Positions 45,882 to 55,791 of a stretch of DNA of 64,000 bases are shown piece by piece. The DNA comes from Bacteroidia bacterium. GTDB lineage: Bacteria > Bacteroidota > Bacteroidia > AKYH767-A > OLB10. The position numbers and the translations under genes are program-made. The stretch is from positions 66,290 to 130,289 of the forward strand of contig JAEUTI010000026.1 in assembly GCA_016788065.1 (NCBI GenBank). Direction: 5' to 3'. The stretch's first letter is position 1, and each line of letters opens with the position of its first letter. The notes under the pieces are model-generated. The model made no database searches, was not told the origin of the DNA, and worked only from the letters and a program-made list of their open reading frames with translations.

Positions 45882-47321
45882 TTATTTTGCTGATGCCTTT
45901 TTCTTAAGGAAATCGCATAAAAATCTTACACCTACACCGGTGCCGTTTTTGCCACGATAGCTGTCGTTTGATTTCCCAAAGGAAGGTCCGGCAATATCAA
46001 AATGCATATATGGATAGTCGGTGAACTTCGATAAGAAACGTCCCGCTGTGATAGCGCCACCTATTGCGCCACCAATATTTTTCATATCGGCAATATCGGA
46101 ACGAAGCAATTCATCATACTCTTCCCAATAAGGGAATTCTACGAGGCGTTCATATACGTTGTTAGCACTTTCATTGAGCGAATTCTTAACTTTTTCATCG
46201 CAGTCGCCCATGCAAACAATACCATAATGTCCGATAGCATTCGCAGCCGCACCGGTAAGAGTAGAGAATTCCATCACCAGTTCAGGCTTATATTGTTTTG
46301 CATAATGCAAGGCATCTGCTAAAATCATTCTGCCTTCAGCATCGGTATTCAAAACTTCAATGGTCATGCCGCTGTACATGGTAATAACATCACCGGGAGT
46401 ATAGGCATTTCCATCGGGACGGTTATCGGTTGCAGGTACCAATGCAATTACATGCACCGGCAATTTTTGTTTGGCAACAGCATACATGGTTGCACCAACT
46501 GCTGCAGCACCTGCCATATCCGATTTCATGTAATCCATTGATTGCGGAGTAGGCTTCAGACTTAATCCACCGGTATCATACACTACACCTTTTCCTACCA
46601 GTACAATTGGTTTTTTATTAACTGCATTTTTAGGCTTGTACTCCATGATGGTGAATGTAGGAGGATCAATACTTCCAAGATTCACAGCGAGTAAGCCGCC
46701 CATTTTCAGATTTTTTATTTTCGCTTTATCGAAGATAGTTACTTTAAAGCCGGCATCTTTTCCCATTGTAGAAAATGCTTTGGCAAGTCCCGTTGCATTT
46801 AATGATGCCACCGGTTCATTCACCAGATCGCGTGCTTTGCAAACAGCTTCACAAACGGTTGCAAGATCTTTGATAGCTTCAGCATCTGTATCTTTTGAAA
46901 GAACATTTACTTTAGCTAATGAATTGGTATCGGGAGACGATTTGTATTTCAGAAACTGATAGTTTCCTAATAAAAGTCCTTCCGCATAAGCGAGCGTATT
47001 TTCTTTGCTGTTGTCGGAAAGAATGGTTATTTCTTTGATGCCATTTTTGTTGGCAGCACTACACAAAGAATCACCGGCGCGGCGAATTTTCTCCAGCGTT
47101 TTGTACTTTTTGTCTTTGTCTGTGTCAATTAGTTGTAAAAATACAATCCTGCCATACTGATTGATGGTGATGAGTTTATTTTTTTTCTTAATTTCAGCAT
47201 TAATAAATTCGAGTTCCTGTTTCGAGAATAGAGAACTTTCGTATTTAGCATTATCGATTACTAAAATGGCTAAATGATCGGCTTTGCCGGATGTGGTTAC
47301 CTTACGGATTGCAGTGTTCAT
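45882..47321 (-). CDS. Leucyl aminopeptidase, M17 family
   Basis: A protein of 479 residues. The C-terminal catalytic half has the two-metal signature: VGKGVVYDTGGLSLKPT, MKSDMAGAAAV and NTDAEGRMILADAL. The N-terminal half is the usual poorly conserved macro-like domain. The enzyme removes N-terminal residues in the cytoplasm and is normally a hexamer. It is divergent from mqnC and leads a two-gene unit with pdxA. Confidence 0.95.
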   Translation of the reverse strand: MNTAIRKVTTSGKADHLAILVIDNAKYESSLFSKQELEFINAEIKKKNKLITINQYGRIVFLQLIDTDKDKKYKTLEKIRRAGDSLCSAANKNGIKEITILSDNSKENTLAYAEGLLLGNYQFLKYKSSPDTNSLAKVNVLSKDTDAEAIKDLATVCEAVCKARDLVNEPVASLNATGLAKAFSTMGKDAGFKVTIFDKAKIKNLKMGGLLAVNLGSIDPPTFTIMEYKPKNAVNKKPIVLVGKGVVYDTGGLSLKPTPQSMDYMKSDMAGAAAVGATMYAVAKQKLPVHVIALVPATDNRPDGNAYTPGDVITMYSGMTIEVLNTDAEGRMILADALHYAKQYKPELVMEFSTLTGAAANAIGHYGIVCMGDCDEKVKNSLNESANNVYERLVEFPYWEEYDELLRSDIADMKNIGGAIGGAITAGRFLSKFTDYPYMHFDIAGPSFGKSNDSYRGKNGTGVGVRFLCDFLKKKASAK

Positions 47322-47466
47322 TAAATAGTTATAATTTTGAGCGGTTGAAATTAGTTAAACGGGCTATAATATCAAAACCGGTGTTTTGCCATAAACTGCG
47401 AATTGAAACAATTACTAGTTGCAAATGTTTAGAATTGACAGGTTTAGCTAAAAAATACCTGAAATC

Positions 47467-48591
47467 ATGAATACTACCGATTTATTGAATCGCGCTTTAG
47501 AAGGAGCTTTTTTATCTGCGGAAGAGGGTAAATTTCTATTCGACCATGCCGGAACTGCCGAATTAATGCATGTTGGAAATGCTATGAGATGGCAAAGGAA
47601 GCCCGAAAAGGTTGTCACATGGATCATCGACAGGAATGTGAACACTACCAATGTGTGTATTGCAAACTGTAAATTCTGTAATTTTTACCGAATCCCTGGT
47701 CATGAAGAAGCATACATTACCACCATGGAGCAGTACAAAACCAAGATTGAAGAAACCTTCCGTTTTGGTGGCGATCAGTTGCTGTTGCAGGGTGGTCACC
47801 ATCCCGAATTAGGCCTTGAATTCTATACCAAAACTTTTCGGGAACTAAAGGCAATGTACCCAACCCTGAAGCTGCATGCCCTGGGCCCCCCTGAAATTGC
47901 ACATATTGCAAAGCTTGAAGGAATGACGCATACCGCTGTTTTGCAGGCACTAAGGGAGGCCGGACTCGATTCGCTGCCTGGTGCCGGGGCCGAAATTCTG
48001 AATGATCGCGTGCGTAGGATGATCTCGAAAGGGAAATGCTCAGGCCGTGAATGGCTCGATGTAATGCGTGCCGCCCATCAGCTCAATATCACTACTTCAG
48101 CAACTATGATGTTCGGACATATTGAGACTATTGAAGAGCGTTTTGAGCACCTGGTTTGGCTGCGGGAGGCGCAATCCGAAAAACCTACTCATGCCAAAGG
48201 GTTTATAGCTTTCATCCCCTGGCCTTTTCAGGATGAAGGAACTATGCTGAAAAGAGTTAAAGGGATCAGGAACAACGTCTCCGGCGATGAATATATTCGC
48301 ATGATTGCCCTCAGCAGAATTATGCTTCCGAACATAGAAAATATTCAGGCTTCGTGGCTTACGGTAGGAAAACCGGTGGCCCAGGTGTGCCTACATGCCG
48401 GTGCCAACGATTTTGGCTCGATTATGATTGAAGAAAATGTAGTCTCCGCTGCTGGAGCACCTCATCGGTTTACCAGTCAGGGAATTCAGGATGCCATCCG
48501 TGAAGCCGGATTTGAACCCCGTTTAAGAACGCAACAGTATGAATATCGGGAGCTTCCTGCTTCTGTGGAACAACAATTGATAGAATATTAA
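47467..48591 (+). CDS. mqnC: Cyclic dehypoxanthinyl futalosine synthase
   Basis: A protein of 374 residues, a radical SAM enzyme of the futalosine menaquinone pathway, which cyclises dehypoxanthine futalosine. The 4Fe-4S ligands are C64, C68 and C71 (CIANCKFC). Further family features: IIDRNVNTTNVC, LLLQGGHHPELGL, LDSLPGAGAEIL, ATMMFGHIET and FIAFIPWPFQDEGT. The relative MqnE differs at the last two of these. No other mqn gene is in this window. It lies alone between the divergent peptidase gene and the T9SS type B gene. Confidence 0.93.
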   Translation: MNTTDLLNRALEGAFLSAEEGKFLFDHAGTAELMHVGNAMRWQRKPEKVVTWIIDRNVNTTNVCIANCKFCNFYRIPGHEEAYITTMEQYKTKIEETFRFGGDQLLLQGGHHPELGLEFYTKTFRELKAMYPTLKLHALGPPEIAHIAKLEGMTHTAVLQALREAGLDSLPGAGAEILNDRVRRMISKGKCSGREWLDVMRAAHQLNITTSATMMFGHIETIEERFEHLVWLREAQSEKPTHAKGFIAFIPWPFQDEGTMLKRVKGIRNNVSGDEYIRMIALSRIMLPNIENIQASWLTVGKPVAQVCLHAGANDFGSIMIEENVVSAAGAPHRFTSQGIQDAIREAGFEPRLRTQQYEYRELPASVEQQLIEY

Positions 48592-48644
48592 GGAATATAC
48601 TATTTCCCGTTTAGAAGAGTTATCTTTACAGTAATCAATCACCT

Positions 48645-51269
48645 ATGATGAGAAGTTTTTACATTCTGCTGGCTTTTTGCCTCATTTCTCTGGTTCCCGC
48701 CTATGCCACGCATAACCGCGCAGGTGAAATTACCTATGAGCAACTCACGCAATTCTATTATAAGGCTACAATTACCACTTATACCAAAACATCCTCACCC
48801 GCCGATCGTCCCGAACTCGATATTTTCTGGGGCGATGGGACATCTTCTACTTTACCCCGTGCATCCTTCCAGGATAATTTCGGTGGTGCCGGAAGTGATA
48901 TTCGTAAAAATACTTATGTCGGTTTTCATACCTATCCCGGGCCTTCTGTTTATACGATGTATTTCGAAGATCCCAACCGAAATGGTGGTGTGGTAAATAT
49001 TCCGAACTCGATTAACGTGCCGTTTTACGTGGAGTCACAGTTGATTATTTCGGCTGCACTAGGGTTTAATAATTCTCCTGTATTGCTGCAACCACCAATC
49101 GATGATGGTACCATAGGCGTACCTTTTATTCATAATGCCAATGCTTATGATCCCGATGGGGATAGTTTATCGTATCACCTCATTTTTTGTAAAGGTGCTG
49201 AAGGACTTCCTATTCCCGGTTATGCTTATCCTGCTGCAAGTAACAGTTTTGATCTAGATGCAATTACCGGTGATCTGGTTTGGGATTCTCCGGTAGGCTG
49301 TGGTGAATTTAATGTAGCATTTCTGATTCGCGAATGGCGACGTGGAGTGAACATAGGGTATGTGGAACGCGATATGCAAATTAATATTCTTTGCAATAAT
49401 CCGAACAGTAATGTACCACCGGTATTCTCCGGTGTTGCCGACACCTGCGTGCTTGCCGGCACCTTCATTTCCATGCCGGTAACAGCAACCGATCCCGATC
49501 CTACCAATGTAGTTACACTAACTGCAACCGGTCCGGTATTCGATCTTACAATTTCACCTGCGCAGTTCAATCAACCTTTCTCAGGAACAGGAACAGTGAC
49601 AGGAACGTTTGAGTGGCAAACAGAATGTGCGCATGTGCGTCGCCAACCTTATCAGGTGGTGTTTAAAGCAGAAGATAATGACCCGTTTGTGAATCTGGTA
49701 AACCTGAAAACTTATCGTGTTACCGTTGTGGCTCCCGCTCCTGAAAACCTAACGGCCGCGCCTACAGGAAATGCGATTCAGCTCAATTGGGATCAAAGCC
49801 TTTGCCAGGAAGCAGTAGGTTACCGCATTTATCGCCGTCAGGGATTTTATGGATTTATTCCGGGACCATGTGAAACCGGAGTTCCTGCCTATACCGGATA
49901 TTCACTGGTAGCATCTACAACCGGATTAACAGCAACCTCTTACCTCGATAATAATGGTGGTCCTGGATTAGCACCAGGGACGGATTACTGCTATATGGTA
50001 ATTGCCTATTTCGATGATGGTGCCGAAAGCTATGCTTCCGCAGAAGTTTGTCAGACTTTGAAAAAAGATCTTCCTGTAATTACCAATGTGAGTGTTGTTG
50101 CTACCAGTCCTGTTACCGGAAGTATCAATGTTATATGGAGTCGTCCATCTGACCTTGATAGTATTGTTCAATATCCGCCGCCACATGAATATCGCATTTT
50201 GAGAGCTTCGGGAATTAATGGAACTTCTTATTCTGTTGTGGGCACTACTTTTAATTTGAACGACACATCCTTTATTGATAATGGCATTAATACAGAATCT
50301 GTTTCTTACACTTATAAAATAGAATTGTTTTCAACTGTGAGCGGAGTGTTGCAATCTGTTGGCACCTCATTACCTGCCAGCTCTACTTTCCTTTCTATTG
50401 CACCAACCGATAATAAACTGAATTTATCATGGCAACTCAGTGTGCCTTGGATCAATAGTTATTATGAAATATATCGTTTCAATGGTGTTTCTTTCGATTC
50501 TATTGGTGTTAGTTCTACAACTAATTATACCGATATGGGACTTGAGAACGGAACGAATTACTGTTATTACATTCGGGGCGTTGGTTCGTATGCAGCACCC
50601 GGTTTTGCAGATCCATTGATTAATCTTTCTCAAATCGCATGTGCCACACCGTTAGATGATATTCCTCCATGTGCAATTTCGATTGACACGAGCGCATATA
50701 GTTGTATTGAAAATACTATCACACTTAGTTGGTCAATTCCGGATGTCACCTGTGCCGATGATGTGAAGTCATACAACATCTATTTTGCTCCCGCTGCTGA
50801 TGCATCGTTCACTTTAATTGCAACGATTGCAGATCCTGCAGTTGGTTCATTCGATTACACCGATACCGAATCTATCGCAGGTTGTTATTATGTTACAGCG
50901 GTCGACAGCACAGGTAATGAAGGTGCTCCGGGTGGTCAGATATGTGTCGATTTTTGTCCTGCTTATGAACTGCCTAATGTGTTTACTCCTGATGGCAACG
51001 GCTTAAATGATTTGTTCCATCCTTTCCCTTACCGGGATGTGGAATCAGTAACGATTCAAATTTTTAGTCGCTGGGGATTGCAGGTTTTCTCTTCCGAAGA
51101 TCCCGATATAGAATGGAATGGCAAGACCGACAATACAGGCGAAGATCTTCCTGATGGCGTTTACTATTACATTTGTAAAGTGAATGAAAAATCGATTGCC
51201 GGAATAAAATCCCGTACACTCAAAGGAGTAATTCAGTTGATCAGAAATACCGGAAGTCTCCCGAAATAA
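48645..51269 (+). CDS. Large secreted protein with T9SS type B (gliding-associated) C-terminal domain
   Basis: A protein of 874 residues with a signal peptide (ending PAYA). The N-terminal ~240 residues (THNRAGEITYEQL, TITTYTKTSSPADRPEL, IFWGDGTSS) form a domain repeatedly seen in front of gliding-motility C-termini. FnIII-like repeats follow at about 360-760. The last ~85 residues are the type B sorting domain: NVFTPDGNGLNDLFHPF, then IFSRWGLQVF, WNGKTDNTGEDLPDGVYYY. By family knowledge this domain sends adhesin-like proteins through T9SS. It is followed, 39 bases on, by the riboflavin synthase gene. Confidence 0.9.
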   Translation: MMRSFYILLAFCLISLVPAYATHNRAGEITYEQLTQFYYKATITTYTKTSSPADRPELDIFWGDGTSSTLPRASFQDNFGGAGSDIRKNTYVGFHTYPGPSVYTMYFEDPNRNGGVVNIPNSINVPFYVESQLIISAALGFNNSPVLLQPPIDDGTIGVPFIHNANAYDPDGDSLSYHLIFCKGAEGLPIPGYAYPAASNSFDLDAITGDLVWDSPVGCGEFNVAFLIREWRRGVNIGYVERDMQINILCNNPNSNVPPVFSGVADTCVLAGTFISMPVTATDPDPTNVVTLTATGPVFDLTISPAQFNQPFSGTGTVTGTFEWQTECAHVRRQPYQVVFKAEDNDPFVNLVNLKTYRVTVVAPAPENLTAAPTGNAIQLNWDQSLCQEAVGYRIYRRQGFYGFIPGPCETGVPAYTGYSLVASTTGLTATSYLDNNGGPGLAPGTDYCYMVIAYFDDGAESYASAEVCQTLKKDLPVITNVSVVATSPVTGSINVIWSRPSDLDSIVQYPPPHEYRILRASGINGTSYSVVGTTFNLNDTSFIDNGINTESVSYTYKIELFSTVSGVLQSVGTSLPASSTFLSIAPTDNKLNLSWQLSVPWINSYYEIYRFNGVSFDSIGVSSTTNYTDMGLENGTNYCYYIRGVGSYAAPGFADPLINLSQIACATPLDDIPPCAISIDTSAYSCIENTITLSWSIPDVTCADDVKSYNIYFAPAADASFTLIATIADPAVGSFDYTDTESIAGCYYVTAVDSTGNEGAPGGQICVDFCPAYELPNVFTPDGNGLNDLFHPFPYRDVESVTIQIFSRWGLQVFSSEDPDIEWNGKTDNTGEDLPDGVYYYICKVNEKSIAGIKSRTLKGVIQLIRNTGSLPK

Positions 51270-51308
51270 ATTTATAGTTTAAGGTTTTAAAATTAGCAGA
51301 CTGACTTT

Positions 51309-51902
51309 ATGTTCACCGGTATAATTGAAGGAATGGGTAAAGTGATTGCACTCGACCCGGAACAAGATAATTTACACATCACCATCAGCTGTGATTTTAC
51401 TTCCGAATTAAAAATCGATCAAAGCGTTGCACACAACGGAGTGTGCTTAACAGTTGTTGGTATAGATGGAAATACTTTTCGGGTGACGGCAATTGCGGAG
51501 ACATTGCGAAAAACGAATCTGGGTTTGTTGCAGGCAGGAGACCTGGTAAATCTGGAACGCAGCATGCAAATGAATGGTCGCGTTGATGGTCATCTGGTGC
51601 AGGGTCATGTTGATGAAACCGCTGTCTGCACGGCAATTGAAAATCAAAATGGAAGCTGGTTGTTCCGTTTTCAGTATGATCCTTCTGAAACAGCCATCAC
51701 CGTAGCCAAAGGATCTATTTGTGTGAATGGTGTGAGCTTAACGGTGGTTGATTCGCATGAAGATGCATTTTCCGTAGCTATCATTCCTTACACTTTTGAG
51801 CACACGAATTTCAACCGCTTTAAGGTTGGATCCGTAGTAAATTTAGAATTCGATATTATCGGGAAATATGTTGCCCGCTTCATGTCACTTCAAAAAGGCT
51901 GA
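51309..51902 (+). CDS. ribE: Riboflavin synthase, alpha subunit
   Basis: A protein of 197 residues made of two lumazine-binding repeats. The first starts MFTGIIEGMGKV and has HNGVCLTVVG; the second starts GHLVQGHVDETA and has CVNGVSLTVVD. It converts two 6,7-dimethyl-8-ribityllumazine molecules to riboflavin. The length is normal. Its stop meets the stop of the convergent receiver gene with no spacer. No FMN riboswitch is visible in the 39 bases upstream. The gene symbol ribC is used in some organisms. Confidence 0.95.
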   Translation: MFTGIIEGMGKVIALDPEQDNLHITISCDFTSELKIDQSVAHNGVCLTVVGIDGNTFRVTAIAETLRKTNLGLLQAGDLVNLERSMQMNGRVDGHLVQGHVDETAVCTAIENQNGSWLFRFQYDPSETAITVAKGSICVNGVSLTVVDSHEDAFSVAIIPYTFEHTNFNRFKVGSVVNLEFDIIGKYVARFMSLQKG

Positions 51903-52424
51903 TTAACTCCAGCCCGGCATATCCGAAATTTTTCCGGTAAGCTGCAGCCACATCACCAGCATAATTAATGCCGCAACTCCAACTGCAAGCCATAGCGACA
52001 TGTTCTTATATCGCGTAGCATTGCCTTGTAATTTCTTGTATCGGTAAATATTAAAAACTGCTTTTTCAGCTCTGTAAAATGCACTCTCGCCTTTAACGAT
52101 ATAATCGAAAGCACCATATTTCATGGTGTCAACAGCAACCTGAATTTTATCCTGTCCCGATAACATCACCACATCCGATTCCGGAGAAGCTTTTTTGATT
52201 TCCTGCAACACCTGCAAGCCATCCATAGCATCTTTATTTACCGAATCGAGATAAAAATCGAGGAAAACGATTCCCGGGAACTGATCGAGATGTTTCAGAC
52301 ACTCTTCACCGGAAGAAAAAGAGGTAACATCATAGTTTGTCATTTTGACCAGGTGATCGCGAAGCATTTCAGCCAAAACCGGATCATCATCAACTATGAA
52401 TATTTTTTTGCTTAACTCTGCCAT
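51903..52424 (-). CDS. Receiver-domain response regulator with C-terminal membrane anchor
   Basis: A protein of 173 residues. Residues 5-125 are a receiver domain: acidic pocket D12-D14, phospho-acceptor D56 (VFLDFYLD), MLSG near 92-95 and a lysine in YIVKGES near 115. In place of a DNA-binding domain there is a short helix, then one hydrophobic segment (about 142-163, LWLAVGVAALIMLVMWLQL) and a short tail. This is unusual, and suggests signalling at the membrane. It is third in the kinase-Hpt-receiver operon, 52 bases after the Hpt gene. Confidence 0.85.
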   Translation of the reverse strand: MAELSKKIFIVDDDPVLAEMLRDHLVKMTNYDVTSFSSGEECLKHLDQFPGIVFLDFYLDSVNKDAMDGLQVLQEIKKASPESDVVMLSGQDKIQVAVDTMKYGAFDYIVKGESAFYRAEKAVFNIYRYKKLQGNATRYKNMSLWLAVGVAALIMLVMWLQLTGKISDMPGWS

Positions 52425-52476
52425 GGTAAGGAGGGGTTTATTATAGGTTGCAATATTAGTTGAATAGTTTGATTTT

Positions 52477-52824
52477 TCAAAGTCTGGTCAGCTCGTCCTT
52501 CAGTTCATCGCAAGCCTGCAAGGTAATCGATTCCAGATCAGGGATCAAGGTACCCAATTGGTCAAGATTCGTCTGATCACCAGCATTCCGCTCAATGGTG
52601 GTTGCCAGCTCTTCAGCTTTTGCTACTCCCATATACTTGAGCTGCGATTTTAAAGTGTGCGCAGCCGTTTTCAACGACTTCCAATCCTGATTCGAATGAT
52701 ATAACTTAATATCTTCCAGGCACTTAGGAGTTGAATTAAGGAACATCGTTACGTATTTGGTAATCTTGGCCGTGTCACTGCCGGTAAATGATTTTAAAAA
52801 GGTGAGGTCTGAAAACGATGCCAT
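52477..52824 (-). CDS. Histidine phosphotransfer (Hpt) protein
   Basis: A protein of 115 residues, one Hpt domain. The phosphorylated histidine is H56 in the motif TAAHTLKSQLKYMG. It has the four-helix bundle length and no other domain. Hpt proteins pass phosphate between receiver domains, so here it should feed or drain the neighbouring receiver. It is 38 bases after the kinase gene. Confidence 0.9.
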   Translation of the reverse strand: MASFSDLTFLKSFTGSDTAKITKYVTMFLNSTPKCLEDIKLYHSNQDWKSLKTAAHTLKSQLKYMGVAKAEELATTIERNAGDQTNLDQLGTLIPDLESITLQACDELKDELTRL

Positions 52825-52862
52825 TAATGTTATTTATTTAGTTGATTATTAATATTTTATAT

Positions 52863-55043
52863 TTAGGAAAGGGGGAGTTCAATTACAAATTCGGTAAATA
52901 CTCCCGGTTCACTGGTAACGGTGAGATTGCCATCATGCCCCTTAACAATGATATCATAGCTTAGTGAAAGTCCTAACCCTGTTCCCTCGCCTGCAGGTTT
53001 AGTGGTAAAGAAGGGATCAAATATTTGCTTTACTATTTCCGGAGGAATACCGGTTCCATTGTCTCTGATTTTTACAATTGCCCGATTATTTTCGCGACGG
53101 GTACTTACACCAACCGTTGCCTGGAATGAACTTCCCTCTTTTTGTGCACGCTGACCAACAGCATAAAAGGCATTATTGAAGAGGTTGATGAGCACTCTGC
53201 TGATGTCTTGTGTTACTATCATTACCGGCGGAAGTTGCTGATCGAAGTTCCGGATAATTTCTGCGGTGAAAGAATTGTCACGGGAACGGTTTCCATGGTA
53301 AGAAAGGTCAATCAGCTCGTCAATCATTTTATTCAAATCGGCAGGTTGCTTTTCTTCCTGTCCATTGCGTGAATGAATCAGCATTCCTTTTACAATCTTA
53401 TCGGCACGCTTTCCATGGGTATTAATTTTCTCCAGATTGGTTTTTAAGTCTGCTAAAATTTCCTGTTGATTAGCACCCGGATCTTTTAGTTCATCGATGA
53501 GTTCAATCGATAATTCCGAAAAATTATTTACAAAGTTTAAAGGATTCTGAATTTCATGCGCAATGCCGGCAGTAAGTTGTCCCAGCGATGCCATTTTCTG
53601 TGCATGCACCAGTTGCTCCTGTGTAGCTACCAGTTTGTGATGTGTCTCTGATAATTCTTTGTAAGCAGTATTTAATTGTCCGTGTGATTTTTTTTGCGCA
53701 CGATAACGGGCATACAATAAAATAGCAATTACCAGAACTGAAATAATTCCAATGATAAGTGTCTTCCGGAAGTTTTCCTGTCTGCTTACTTCCAGTTCTT
53801 TTTGTGAAAGTGCTAAATCCTGCAGTGCTTTTTCTTTAGTCAACTGGCGAATACGTTCTTCACGTTCCATATTGGACTGATCCGAAATTCTTTTCGCAGT
53901 ATTCAGTTCTTCAATTATTTTTTCTTTTTCAAGACGATCAATTTCCGCTTCTACCAGATCACGGTTTTTAACCAGTTCCTGTGTGCTGAGCTGTTGGTAG
54001 CTGATGGTTTTTTCTTTACGCATCATCTCTTCAATAGACTCTTTCTCCATCAAATCGCGTCGCATCATCTGACTGCTCAGTGTGCGAGAACGCTCAACCT
54101 GATCAATGCTGTCGCGTAATTGTAAATAAGCAATATTCCAATCGTTGGAAGCCTCATGATTTCCATTGACGGAATTGATGGTTACCTGTTTCAAAATGGT
54201 TTCTTTCAAAAGTTTTGCAACTGAAAGCTGATTGGAGTAGGTGAGGCTCTTACGGTAGTTTCTGATGGCTTCATCATAACTACCTTCTTTATGAGCAAGT
54301 ATTCCAAGATCCCGGTAAACTAACGCAGTACCGTTTTTATCTTTTACTTTTTCAAAGTAGGTCAGGGAAGCCCGTAAATATTTCTCAGCTACTTTGGTAT
54401 CCTGTTTGCGTAAGGCCAGTTCTGCCAGTTGCACTCCGATACGAGCTTGTGCTTTTTTATCTCCGGCATCTGAAAAACCATTGTATGCTTTCAAATAATG
54501 GGAGTTGGCATTTTCAAAATCTTTCTGAACCAGAAAAGTTTGTGCTATCAATGCCTGTGCTGCCGGAATAGGTCTGGTAAGACGGTTACTTTCCAACTGA
54601 TTGAGTGCTTCCTCAAAATATTGCATGGCCTCAATGTATTCAAGCTTGCGGTAATGCACGAATCCAAGTTGAAGTTTGATAATAGCGGCACCCAAAGGAT
54701 CTTCCATTTCATTGCGTGCACCAAGTGCTGTCTTGAAATAAGAAATGGACTTATCGATATTATCGTTTTCCAGCTCTATCCAGGCCATATTGATGGCAGT
54801 GAGGGAAGCAACCCGGTAGTTGTTATTCTTTAAAGCTGCCTGTAATCGCTTTTCATTGATGGTTTTATTATGCGCCAATGGCCCTCCCCGGCGTACCTGG
54901 GGCAAATAAAACATCCCTTCCTGATCAGAAGCGTTTTCGTAGAGACTGAAAAGGTCAACTTTAAGAGAATCAACCTCCTGAGCACCAGCGATTGGTGAAA
55001 TAAAACAGCATAAAATTATCGCCAGCAGGATTCTTTGTAACAT
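52863..55043 (-). CDS. TPR-containing membrane sensor histidine kinase
   Basis: A protein of 726 residues with a signal peptide (ending IAGAQ). The periplasmic part (about 80-300) has TPR repeats (YRDLGILAHKEGSYDEAIRNYRKSLTYS). A long coiled coil (about 315-425) precedes one membrane segment (428-446). In the cytoplasm a coiled linker leads to the HisKA H-box (H496 in GIAHEIQNPLNF), then the N-box (LFNNAFYAV), G1 (DNGTGIP) and G2 (GEGTGLGLSLSY). There is no receiver or DNA-binding domain. The kinase is the first gene of the phosphorelay operon; the signal is unknown. Confidence 0.92.
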   Translation of the reverse strand: MLQRILLAIILCCFISPIAGAQEVDSLKVDLFSLYENASDQEGMFYLPQVRRGGPLAHNKTINEKRLQAALKNNNYRVASLTAINMAWIELENDNIDKSISYFKTALGARNEMEDPLGAAIIKLQLGFVHYRKLEYIEAMQYFEEALNQLESNRLTRPIPAAQALIAQTFLVQKDFENANSHYLKAYNGFSDAGDKKAQARIGVQLAELALRKQDTKVAEKYLRASLTYFEKVKDKNGTALVYRDLGILAHKEGSYDEAIRNYRKSLTYSNQLSVAKLLKETILKQVTINSVNGNHEASNDWNIAYLQLRDSIDQVERSRTLSSQMMRRDLMEKESIEEMMRKEKTISYQQLSTQELVKNRDLVEAEIDRLEKEKIIEELNTAKRISDQSNMEREERIRQLTKEKALQDLALSQKELEVSRQENFRKTLIIGIISVLVIAILLYARYRAQKKSHGQLNTAYKELSETHHKLVATQEQLVHAQKMASLGQLTAGIAHEIQNPLNFVNNFSELSIELIDELKDPGANQQEILADLKTNLEKINTHGKRADKIVKGMLIHSRNGQEEKQPADLNKMIDELIDLSYHGNRSRDNSFTAEIIRNFDQQLPPVMIVTQDISRVLINLFNNAFYAVGQRAQKEGSSFQATVGVSTRRENNRAIVKIRDNGTGIPPEIVKQIFDPFFTTKPAGEGTGLGLSLSYDIIVKGHDGNLTVTSEPGVFTEFVIELPLS

Positions 55044-55080
55044 AAGGGCTTAAATTCCGGTGTTATTGCCGAAAGCAGGG

Positions 55081-55088
55081 CAAATATA
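55081..55088 (-). promoter_or_regulatory. Candidate -7 element of the kinase operon
   Basis: TATATTTG on the minus strand, a full TAnnTTTG match, 38 bases upstream of the kinase start. The -33 region reads ATG rather than TTG at the proper distance, so this is tentative. Confidence 0.35.
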
Positions 55089-55112
55089 AAAAAGAGATAG
55101 GTACATTTTACG

Positions 55113-55790
55113 TTATTTTACCATACGGCCATCATCCATAACGATATTCCTGTCGGTGGTACGGGCAAAATCCTCATCATGGGTAACAATTAAGAGCGAT
55201 TGCTTTTTTTCGGCAACCAGCTCCTTAAAGATATCGAATACGATCTTGCTGTTTTTACTGTCGAGGTTTCCGGTTGGTTCATCTCCCATGATCAGGACAG
55301 GATCGTTGATTAAGGCCCGTGCAATTGCAACCCTCTGCTTTTGCCCCCCCGATAGCCTGTTCGCTCCCTTCTTCGCCTGATCACCAATATCAAGCCGCCG
55401 TAACAACGACATGGCCCGCTCTTCAATTGCAGCCGGCTCAAACTTTCCAAGCTTCAATGCCGGTAACATCACATTTTGCAAAACTGTAAATTCAGGAAGT
55501 AAATAATGAAACTGAAATACAAAGCCGATTTTTTCATTCCGCACTTTCGCCAATCCATTGTGTGGCAATTTGGTCATCGATTCACCATCAATATAAAGTT
55601 CCCCTTCATAGTCGGTATCCATAGTCGACAAAATGTAAAGCAGCGTCGATTTACCACATCCCGATTTTCCGGTAATAGAAACAAATTCTCCTTTGCGAAT
55701 AGTAAAATTTATATCATTCAACACCTGAAACGTAACCGGATCATGAAAGTATTTATTGATACTACGTGTTTCAAGAATGATATCACTCAT
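55113..55790 (-). CDS. ABC transporter ATPase, LolD/MacB type
   Basis: A protein of 225 residues, one ATPase domain. Walker [10 protein letters not shown] (41-49), the Q-loop [12 protein letters not shown], the signature [15 protein letters not shown], Walker [13 protein letters not shown] and H-loop VTHDEDFA are all intact. It belongs to the LolD/MacB/FtsE branch, which powers FtsX-type permeases that pull or release substrates at the outer face. It starts one base after the permease stop and ends the three-gene operon. Confidence 0.92.
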   Translation of the reverse strand: MSDIILETRSINKYFHDPVTFQVLNDINFTIRKGEFVSITGKSGCGKSTLLYILSTMDTDYEGELYIDGESMTKLPHNGLAKVRNEKIGFVFQFHYLLPEFTVLQNVMLPALKLGKFEPAAIEERAMSLLRRLDIGDQAKKGANRLSGGQKQRVAIARALINDPVLIMGDEPTGNLDSKNSKIVFDIFKELVAEKKQSLLIVTHDEDFARTTDRNIVMDDGRMVK

Positions 55791-55791
55791 A

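Noticed and set aside
48621-48628. TATCTTTA as promoter of the T9SS type B gene
   Set aside because: It nearly matches the -7 element but no TTG lies at the proper distance upstream.
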